Shown in pieces: positions 58,110-64,000 of a stretch of 64,000 bases of DNA. Location of the stretch: assembly GCF_000374805.1 (NCBI RefSeq), contig NZ_KB895355.1, forward strand, positions 1-64,000. The letters run 5' to 3'. Made by a program: the position numbers and the translations under genes. The stretch comes from Chitiniphilus shinanonensis DSM 23277. Its GTDB lineage: Bacteria > Pseudomonadota > Gammaproteobacteria > Burkholderiales > Chitinibacteraceae. Numbering within the stretch: the first letter of the stretch is position 1; the number at the start of each line of letters is the position of its first letter. The notes beneath the pieces were generated by a model that was not told the origin of the DNA, made no database searches, and saw only the letters and a list, made by a program, of their open reading frames with translations.

Positions 58110-59303
58110 TCAGTTCACCACTTCCAGCACGTCCCACTTGCCGTTCTTCACGGTGTAGAGCGTGATCGCGCCGTTCTTCAGGTCGCCCTTCTCGTCGAAG
58201 GTGATGCGGCCGGTCACGCCCTGGTAGTCGGTCTTGGCCAGTTCGGGCAGATACTTGGCGGGCTCGGTGGAGCCGGCCTTCTTCATCGCCTCGACCATCA
58301 CCTTGGCCGCGTCGTAGCAGTAGGCCGCGTACAGCTGCACTTCCACGCCGTAGGTGTCCTTGAACTTGGTCAGGAACTCCTTGCCGCCGGGCATCTGTTC
58401 CTTCGGCTGGCCGGGCATCGACGAGATCTGGCCTTCCGCATCGGCGCCGGCCAGCTTGATGAACTCGGGCGTCATGCTGCCGTCGCCGCTGAGGAACTTG
58501 GCGGTGATGCCCAGCTTGGCGGCCTGCTTTTTCAGCGGCGCGGCCTGCGCGTCCATGCCGCCGTAGAACACCAGATCGGGCTTGGCGCCCTTGATGTTGG
58601 TGAGGATGGCGTTGAAGTCGGTTTCCTGGTTGGTGGTGAATTCACGCTTCACCACTTCGCCGCCGCTGGCCTTGACCGATTTCTCGAACTCGTCGGCCAG
58701 GCCCTGGCCGTAGGCGGTGCGGTCGTCGATGATGGCCACTTTCTTGGCACCGATCTTCTTCACCGCGTATTCGCCCAGCACCTTGCCTTGTTGCGCGTCG
58801 TTGGCCATCACGCGGAAGGCGGTCTTGAAGCCCTGGGCGGTATAGGCGACGGCGGTGGCCGACGGGGAGACCTGCGGGATGCCGGCATCGGAATAGATCT
58901 TGGAAGCCGGAATGGTGGTGCCGGAATTCAAATGGCCGATCACGCCGACCACTTTCTGGTCGACGAAACGTTGCGCCAGCGTGGTAGCGGTCTTGGGGTC
59001 GGCCTGGTCGTCCTCGGACACCAGTTCGAATTTCACTTTCTTGCCACCGATATCGGCGCCGCCGGCGGCGTTGATTTCGTCGATGGCGAGCTTCACGCCG
59101 TATTCGTTGTCCTTGCCGAGGTGGGCGATATTGCCGGTCAGCGGCGCGGCATGACCGATTTTCACGGTATCGCCGCCGGACGATTCGGCAGAGGCCGCGG
59201 GTGCTGCGCTGGCCGCGCCTTGCTCGGCGGCGGGCTGTTGTTTGCCGCAAGCGGTCAGCGCCAGGACGGCGGCCGCGATCAGGCTGTAACGCGCGATGCT
59301 CAT
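58110..59303 (-). CDS. Branched-chain amino-acid-type ABC substrate-binding lipoprotein (copy 2)
   Basis: 397 residues with lipobox Leu-Ala-Leu-Thr-Ala-Cys. Same blocks as the 16565 gene: Lys-Ile-Gly-His-Ala-Ala-Pro-Leu-Thr-Gly, Glu-Asp-Asp-Gln-Ala-Asp-Pro-Lys, Ser-Gly-Thr-Thr-Ile-Pro-Ala-Ser-Lys-Ile-Tyr-Ser-Asp-Ala-Gly-Ile-Pro-Gln, Ile-Asp-Asp-Arg-Thr-Ala-Tyr-Gly-Gln-Gly. It binds a branched-chain or related amino acid for an ABC importer whose membrane and ATPase genes are not here. Confidence 0.94.
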   Translation of the reverse strand: MSIARYSLIAAAVLALTACGKQQPAAEQGAASAAPAASAESSGGDTVKIGHAAPLTGNIAHLGKDNEYGVKLAIDEINAAGGADIGGKKVKFELVSEDDQADPKTATTLAQRFVDQKVVGVIGHLNSGTTIPASKIYSDAGIPQVSPSATAVAYTAQGFKTAFRVMANDAQQGKVLGEYAVKKIGAKKVAIIDDRTAYGQGLADEFEKSVKASGGEVVKREFTTNQETDFNAILTNIKGAKPDLVFYGGMDAQAAPLKKQAAKLGITAKFLSGDGSMTPEFIKLAGADAEGQISSMPGQPKEQMPGGKEFLTKFKDTYGVEVQLYAAYCYDAAKVMVEAMKKAGSTEPAKYLPELAKTDYQGVTGRITFDEKGDLKNGAITLYTVKNGKWDVLEVVN

Positions 59304-59657
59304 CTGTGTATTCCCCTATCTCTTGGATGCGTTTGCACTCTTGGGTATATCGGGCTAATCCCGGCCAACGGGTGGGCCATCCGATAATCACTGGATAATG
59401 GGGAGCGGCAAGAAACGCTGTCAAATACAGCCTTTCCCGCATGCCACGCAAATCCAACACCCATTTGAAGCGGGCTGGACGGCCTGCGGATTTCACGACC
59501 AAAAACGTTGAAAACCCAGCAAACTGTTTAAAACGCAGCAATGAATAGCGGGGTGGGCAAGGCACGGAATTGGTGCGGGCGCACCTTGAAACGGCACCGC
59601 CCCGGCAAGGGCCAGGGCGGTGGTGGTGAAAAGAATCGGTTTTCAGCTGGGGCGATG
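59304..59657. other. Intergenic region upstream of copy 2
   Basis: About 350 bases, with AT-rich stretches near 59400-59540 that probably hold the promoter of the gene starting at 59303. A CACCGCCC...GGGCGGTG hairpin near 59597-59624 may end the gene at 59658. No protein gene is supported. Confidence 0.45.
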
Positions 59658-60692
59658 TCAGATGGCCAGATCCACGTGTTGGATCACCCCGCCGCCGCCG
59701 GTCTCGGACAGCCAGACCCCGGACGAGCGCACCTGGCCCAGCGTGTTGTTGGCGTCGTCCTTCAGGGTGAAATCGCCGCGCGCGCTGCCCAGGTAGATGG
59801 CCCCCACGCCCAGCTCGGTCAGGTTGAGCATGCGATCGTTGCCGGCATCGTCCTTGATCCACACCCGCAACTGGCCCCAGATCGCGTCGCCTTCGTCGAT
59901 CCAGCCATTCTTGTCGCCGTCGTAGATCGCCAGGTCGGCGAAGCCGTCGCCCGACTTGGTGCCGAACAGCTCGGAGCCGTCGTTGATCACGCCATCGCCG
60001 TTCTTGTCCAGCGCCAGGAAGCCGCTGCCGTGCTTGAGCTGCGAGATGTTCTCCTGCTTGCCGTCGGCATCCAGGTCGAAGGCGAAGGTCTGGGCCGACA
60101 ACTGCGCCGAGGTGCCGTCGAAATTGATCACCAGCGGATCGCACATGCGCGGCTGGGCGGCGGGGCGGTTGCCGATGGTGACGGTGGTTTCCTGGCGGAA
60201 GCTGCGGCTGAGCATCAGCTCGGCGTTGAAGCTGATTTCGCGCCCGTCGGAGGTCTTGACCAGGCCATCCGCACGGTAGGTGGCGGATTCGAATTCCTCG
60301 GCCACATGGCGGAACTCCATCGATACACCACCGCCGCCACCCTGTATCGGCGGTTGTGCTGCGGCCTGTTGCGACTGCGCCTGCGCTGCTTCGCCGTCGA
60401 AATCGGAAAGCTTGACCGGGCGGCCGGTGATCGATTCGAGCAGGCGCCGCAGCAGCTCGATGCGCCAGTCCAGGCGGTTGGGGTAGGGGCCGCTGCTGGA
60501 TTGGGTGCGGCTGGTGCGGGGCGACGACAGCGTCACTTTCTCCTGGCCTGCGGTGCCCTCCTGCTTGGCATCGGCCGGGGGCTGGGGCGTGGGGGCGGGG
60601 TTGGCGCCGGTGCGGATGGAGATCGTCGTTTCCTGTTTGTTGAACGCGGTACGCTCGACGCTGAGATCGACCTTGGAATTGATGATGCGCAT
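59658..60692 (-). CDS. Calcium-binding-type protein with EF-hand/dockerin-like repeats
   Basis: 344 residues, no signal peptide. A polar N-terminus (to about 75) leads to a helix (Leu-Asp-Trp-Arg-Ile-Glu-Leu-Leu-Arg-Arg-Leu-Leu-Glu), then the Ser-Asp-Gly-Arg-Glu-Ile-Ser-Phe-Asn-Ala-Glu block shared with the protein at 43034. Asp-Leu-Asp-Ala-Asp-Gly, Asp-Lys-Asn-Gly-Asp-Gly-Val-Ile-Asn-Asp-Gly and Asp-Gly-Asp-Lys-Asn-Gly-Trp-Ile-Asp-Glu-Gly-Asp are three Ca-binding loops. Leu-Phe-Gly-Thr-Lys-Ser-Gly-Asp-Gly-Phe-Ala-Asp-Leu follows the second. Similar proteins are widespread in gamma- and beta-proteobacteria without known function. Confidence 0.8.
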   Translation of the reverse strand: MRIINSKVDLSVERTAFNKQETTISIRTGANPAPTPQPPADAKQEGTAGQEKVTLSSPRTSRTQSSSGPYPNRLDWRIELLRRLLESITGRPVKLSDFDGEAAQAQSQQAAAQPPIQGGGGGVSMEFRHVAEEFESATYRADGLVKTSDGREISFNAELMLSRSFRQETTVTIGNRPAAQPRMCDPLVINFDGTSAQLSAQTFAFDLDADGKQENISQLKHGSGFLALDKNGDGVINDGSELFGTKSGDGFADLAIYDGDKNGWIDEGDAIWGQLRVWIKDDAGNDRMLNLTELGVGAIYLGSARGDFTLKDDANNTLGQVRSSGVWLSETGGGGVIQHVDLAI

Positions 60693-60766
60693 GGCGACTC
60701 GTCCGATGGGATAGGGAGGGGTACCGTTCCCATCGGCCGCTGTGCACCATTCTTGAGCACGTTGTA

Positions 60767-61441
60767 CTAGAGCTTGCCGCGCTCGGCCAACGACAGCACT
60801 TCATGTCCGGCGATAACGAAGTGGTCCAACAACCTGATTTCCAACAGCTCGAGTGCTTGGCGCAGCATCTGGGTAAGGCGGATGTCCGCCTCGGAGAACG
60901 AGGCCCGGCCCGACGGATGGTTATGCGCCACGATCACCGAGGTGGCGTTGTGCATCAGCGCACGGCGCGCGACCTCGCGCGGGTAGACCCGGGTTTCGGA
61001 CACCGTGCCCTGGGCCAGTTGTTCGACGGCGATGATCTGGTTGGAGTTATTAAGAAATAGTGTCAGGAAGATTTCCACATCGCGCCCGCGCAGACAGAGC
61101 GACAGGTATTCGCGTACCGCGGCGGGCGAATCGAGGGCATCGGCACGGTGCAGTTGTTCGCCGATCAGGCGTCGGCCGATCTCCTGCACTGCCTGCATCT
61201 GTGCATACTTGGCCTGGCCCATGCCCGGTAGCGCCACGAAGACGCGATGATCCGCGGCGAACACGCCGTTGAGCGAACCGAAGCGCCGGATCAGCAGCCG
61301 CCCCTGGTCCACCGCGCTGGCGCCGGGCTGGCCGGTGCGCAGCAGAATGGCTAGCAGCTCGGCATCGGAGAGGGCGCGGGCGCCGTGCCGCAGCATGCGT
61401 TCGCGCGGGCGCTCGGTTTCGGGCCAATCGGTGATGGACAT
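60767..61441 (-). CDS. radC: RadC-family JAB/MPN protein
   Basis: 224 residues from the ATG at 61441; homology starts at Trp-Pro-Glu-x-Glu-Arg-Pro-Arg-Glu. Helix-hairpin-helix Leu-Pro-Gly-Met-Gly-Gln-Ala-Lys in the N-half, then the JAMM metal site Ile-Val-Ala-His-Asn-His-Pro-Ser-Gly with the downstream Ser and Asp. Named for DNA repair, but the biochemical role is unsettled. Divergent from coaBC, the usual arrangement in proteobacteria. Confidence 0.95.
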   Translation of the reverse strand: MSITDWPETERPRERMLRHGARALSDAELLAILLRTGQPGASAVDQGRLLIRRFGSLNGVFAADHRVFVALPGMGQAKYAQMQAVQEIGRRLIGEQLHRADALDSPAAVREYLSLCLRGRDVEIFLTLFLNNSNQIIAVEQLAQGTVSETRVYPREVARRALMHNATSVIVAHNHPSGRASFSEADIRLTQMLRQALELLEIRLLDHFVIAGHEVLSLAERGKL

Positions 61442-61487
61442 GTTTGCTTTAAACTCCAGGGGAATCCAAGTCCTCTCGGTATAGAGA

Positions 61488-62678
61488 ATGTCAGTGCATA
61501 AACAAACACGCATTGTGTTGGGGGTGTCGGGTGGTGTCGCGGCCTACAAGGCGGCCGAGCTGACCCGCCTGATGGTCAAGGCCGGTTGGGACGTGCACGT
61601 GGTGATGACCGAGGCGGCGACGCGCTTCGTCACGCCGGTGACGTTCCAGGCGCTGTCCGGCAACCCGGTATTCACCGACCAATGGGATGCGCGTCCGGAC
61701 AACAACATGGCGCACATCAACCTCACCCGTGGCGCGCGGGCGGTGCTGGTGGCGCCGGCCACCGCCGACCTGATCGCCAAGGTGGCGCACGGCCTGTGCG
61801 ACGACCTGCTCAGTACATTGATTGCCGCACGCGAATGCCCGTTGCTGGTGGCGCCGGCGATGAACCGCCAGATGTGGGAGAACGCGCCCAACCAGCGCAA
61901 CGTGGCGCAGCTGCGCGCCGACGGCGTCGCGGTGCTCGGCCCGGCCAGCGGCGACCAGGCCTGCGGCGAGGTGGGCGAGGGGCGGATGCTGGAGCCCGAG
62001 GAGATCATGCAGCGGCTGGAGGCATGGTTCCAGCCCAAGCCCCTGGCCGGATGCCGGGTGCTGCTGACTGCCGGGCCCACCTTCGAGCGCATCGACGCGG
62101 TGCGCGGCATCACCAACACCAGCTCGGGCAAGATGGGCTTCGCCGTGGCGCGCGCCGCGTGGGAGGCGGGCGCCGAGGTGACGCTGGTGGCCGGCGAAAC
62201 ACCGCTGCCCACGCCGATCGGCTGCCGCCGCATCGATGTACGCTCGGCCGAGGAGATGCTCGGCGCGGTCGAGGCCGAACTGCGCGGCACCGACATCTTC
62301 ATCGCCGTGGCGGCGGTGGCCGACTACTACGTGCTCAACCAGAGCGAACACAAGATCAAGAAGGATGCGCACATCCTGACGCTGGAACTGGCGCCCAACC
62401 CGGACATCCTGGCGCGGGTGGCGTGCGGCGACAACCCGCCGTTCTGCGTGGGCTTCGCCGCCGAATCGGAGAACCTGCTCGAATACGCCGAGGCCAAGCG
62501 CCACCGCAAGCAGTTGCCGCTGCTGGTGGCCAACCTGGTGCAGCAGGCGATGGGCGCGGACGACAACGAAGTGATCCTGCTGGACGACCAAGGCCAGCAC
62601 CGCCTGCCACGCGGCCCCAAGCTGGAAGTGGCGCGGCAACTGATCGCCCATGTGGCGCGGTTGTATGGCGAGCGTTGA
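61488..62678 (+). CDS. coaBC: Bifunctional phosphopantothenoylcysteine decarboxylase / phosphopantothenate-cysteine ligase
   Basis: 396 residues, standard length. The CoaC half begins Ile-Val-Leu-Gly-Val-Ser-Gly-Gly-Val-Ala-Ala-Tyr-Lys and holds the flavin-site Ala-Pro-Ala-Met-Asn-Arg-Gln-Met-Trp. The CoaB half starts near Arg-Val-Leu-Leu-Thr-Ala-Gly-Pro-Thr and has Ile-Thr-Asn-x-Ser-Ser-Gly-Lys-Met-Gly and Ala-Val-Ala-Asp-Tyr. Together they convert phosphopantothenate to phosphopantetheine for coenzyme A. Confidence 0.96.
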   Translation: MSVHKQTRIVLGVSGGVAAYKAAELTRLMVKAGWDVHVVMTEAATRFVTPVTFQALSGNPVFTDQWDARPDNNMAHINLTRGARAVLVAPATADLIAKVAHGLCDDLLSTLIAARECPLLVAPAMNRQMWENAPNQRNVAQLRADGVAVLGPASGDQACGEVGEGRMLEPEEIMQRLEAWFQPKPLAGCRVLLTAGPTFERIDAVRGITNTSSGKMGFAVARAAWEAGAEVTLVAGETPLPTPIGCRRIDVRSAEEMLGAVEAELRGTDIFIAVAAVADYYVLNQSEHKIKKDAHILTLELAPNPDILARVACGDNPPFCVGFAAESENLLEYAEAKRHRKQLPLLVANLVQQAMGADDNEVILLDDQGQHRLPRGPKLEVARQLIAHVARLYGER

Positions 62679-63488
62679 ACCGGGGCTTGCGTAGCGCGAA
62701 ACGTCATTCCGACGGGCGAAGGCTGGTAAGCAGGCGAGGTGGGTCGAACGAAACAGGCGATCTCCCACCGAGCGAGGCGCATTGGCTTCAGCTCAACCGG
62801 CCTTCGCCTTTCCTCAGGTTGGTCCGCTAGCTGGCTTGTTCTGTCGTACGGCTTGCATAGCGAGGACCATATGGTGGGCTTGGTGCTGCCATCCGACCTA
62901 CGCTTTCGCGCATCCCACGTTTGAAGATCAATGCTGCCCGGCTCCAGGACTGGCTGTTGGGGTATGCGGGAAGACTCCAGGCCCTCTCTTCCACCACGGC
63001 ACCGGTTCCACGGCCTAGCCGGGGCGTTGCGGCAGTACATGCTGGCGGTGATGCTGCTGAGCTTTAGGCGGGGGATGCATTGGGGTCATGCCTCGACGGC
63101 GCGGCGCAAGAGCCGATAGCGAGGCAGGCCCCTCAGTGTTGGCGGTCCCCCTTCGGGTGAAGGACGCAGTGGTCGATGTGTGCAATGTGGCGGCGAGGTT
63201 AACTTGCATGGCGAACCCTAACTGCACACTGCTGCGTTTCGCGCACGTAGCAGCGAGCTTTGGCGCGCATGCGTGCGATGGTGCACCCGTTAATGGGTTA
63301 AACTTGCAAGCCTCTGACGAGGCTCTTCCTCACTACTACAAAAACATCGGATCCGTTGCACCCATTGCCTATTGCTGGCCCAGATATCATTAAATCGAAT
63401 CGCGTTGCGATTTGAAATTGTGTGTGTGGTGCGCGCGGAAATTTGCTGATGATAAATATTCCTAAATTGAATAAGAAGAAAACTCTCC
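62679..63488. other. Long intergenic region before an Rhs-type gene
   Basis: About 810 bases with no supported gene. The first part holds a family B repeat copy (about 62800-62940). GC content falls from about 63300 onward, at the approach to the Rhs-type gene. Small hairpins occur at 63287-63301 (ACCCGTTAATGGGT) and 63311-63324 (GCCTCTGACGAGGC). Frames in this stretch lack ribosome binding sites and family-like composition. Confidence 0.5.
62800..62940. repeat. Dispersed element, family B, degenerate copy 3
   Basis: GTTGGTCCG, TCGTACGGCTTGCA, then CATCCCACGTTTGAAGATCAATGCTGCCC-like right end correspond in order to the element at 41335-41512. The left terminal repeat is not clear. Confidence 0.6.
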
Positions 63489-64000
63489 ATGCCTATTGAA
63501 ATAAAACTTGTTAAGTTCGCGGTGGCTTGTCTTGTCGTTGCCTTCTTGCCATATGCTTTTTCTGCTGAAGCCTATTACTGGTATGTCAATGGGAAAACGG
63601 TTTATAGAACCCCCGAGGCAGCTGGACAGGCCGGCATTGATAATTTCAACCGCGAACTCATCGCCGCCGGAGCAGATGAATATCGGGTTTTCGAAGGGAC
63701 TTGTATACTTGAGACCAGTGGTAATTACGGCATCAGCTATAAGGGGTACAGAAAAAGCGATGGGTCAATGAAAGTCACAGCTCCTTGCGAAAGCGGGCTT
63801 TATTTTGCACTGTGCCAGAATAACCAAAAATTTGATGATGTTACTCAGCGCTGTGTAACAGTCTGGCCGGAATATCCGGTCAATAATGGCATTGAGGAAT
63901 GCAATGGCACAAACCCGATATTTGGGGCTACGGGTAATAAAACCCAACTGGAAAGAGATTTCCGGTTCCGGCCTGGGTTCGAGATCGTGCGGCGATACAA
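63489..64000 (+). CDS. N-terminus of an Rhs-type exported protein (3' end outside window)
   Basis: 170 codons to the window edge, open throughout, starting Met-Pro-Ile-Glu-Ile-Lys-Leu-Val-Lys-Phe. A signal peptide (Phe-Ala-Val-Ala-Cys-Leu-Val-Val-Ala-Phe-Leu-Pro-Tyr-Ala-Phe-Ser-Ala) is followed by a Cys-containing domain of about 110 residues. At 135-168 comes Glu-Cys-Asn-Gly-Thr-Asn-Pro-Ile-Phe-Gly-Ala-Thr-Gly-Asn-Lys-Thr-Gln-Leu-Glu-Arg and Ile-Val-Arg-Arg-Tyr. That Asn-Pro-Ile-x3-Thr-Gly-Asn-Lys ... Arg-x-Tyr element is how many Rhs/YD-repeat proteins begin. Low GC, typical of polymorphic toxin loci. The toxin tip is not visible. Confidence 0.78.
   Translation, partial: MPIEIKLVKFAVACLVVAFLPYAFSAEAYYWYVNGKTVYRTPEAAGQAGIDNFNRELIAAGADEYRVFEGTCILETSGNYGISYKGYRKSDGSMKVTAPCESGLYFALCQNNQKFDDVTQRCVTVWPEYPVNNGIEECNGTNPIFGATGNKTQLERDFRFRPGFEIVRRY

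Noticed and set aside
63088-63393. 101-codon plus-strand frame before the Rhs-type gene
   Set aside because: No ribosome binding site, mixed composition, and no similarity to the Rhs or immunity-type proteins; it crosses the GC transition.
1-64000. tRNA or rRNA genes
   Set aside because: No cloverleaf-like segment with a TTCGANTC-type arm in correct spacing, and no rRNA-like stretch, was noticed; a covariance-model scan would be decisive.

Overview
The window is about 65-70% GC over most of its length. It carries a proteobacterial gene set that fits a beta-proteobacterium, most likely a chitin- or polysaccharide-associated member of the Neisseriales (Chitinibacteraceae/Chromobacteriaceae-like). 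The clues are a secreted protein with two chitin-binding type modules, a large secreted GH3 enzyme, a VgrG spike, and the housekeeping set prlC, truC, acpH, metG, radC, coaBC. The taxonomic placement is inference; no rRNA or tRNA gene was seen.

Left end (1-9.5 kb): a type VI secretion operon. A 5'-truncated vgrG is followed by a large peptidoglycan-attacking effector (degenerate LytM/M23-like region, EF-hand, GH19/lysozyme-like C-terminus). Seven small exported proteins follow on the same strand, nearly touching one another, up to a strong terminator at 9.5 kb. Base composition drops sharply inside the effector gene near 4.0 kb and stays low to 9.4 kb, so the effector C-terminus and its presumed immunity genes look like one acquired module.

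9.5-22.5 kb: prlC, a gamma-class carbonic anhydrase, a GyrI-like protein, the chitin-binding protein, several small periplasmic proteins, an orphan LivJ/LivK-type binding lipoprotein, truC, and a GH3 lipoprotein. 22.5-27.8 kb: a LacI-type regulator diverges from the GH3 gene across a perfect 14-bp palindromic operator. A sugar ABC importer without its own ATPase follows, then acpH.

27.8-35.6 kb: two unrecognised paralogous proteins with long low-complexity tails, a specialised Hsp70/J-protein pair (hscC plus a membrane J-like protein), and an MHS-type transporter. 36-41.3 kb: a compact five-gene cluster (diiron heme-oxygenase-like/cupin fusion, Rieske ferredoxin, MFS exporter, ATP-grasp ligase, B3/4-domain protein) that looks like an undescribed small-molecule pathway. 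Dispersed inverted repeats and a 297-bp tandem repeat flank it and sit within it, and an Lrp/AsnC regulator lies beyond them.

43-46 kb: an ECF41-type sigma factor and its carboxymuconolactone-decarboxylase-like partner. Each is preceded by an exact TGTCACA-N16-CGTC promoter, so the unit is predicted to be autoregulated. 46-53.9 kb: a DUF1615 lipoprotein, an orphan histidine kinase, a five-gene minus-strand operon, a candidate small RNA with an anti-Shine-Dalgarno stretch, acylphosphatase and a DUF3096 peptide. 54-62.7 kb: metG, an Hpt protein, a TRIC-type channel, a NUDIX hydrolase, a second LivJ/LivK-type protein, a calcium-binding-type protein related to the 43-kb one, radC and coaBC. The right edge (63.5-64 kb) enters the low-GC start of an Rhs-type protein, so secreted-toxin genes frame both ends of the window.
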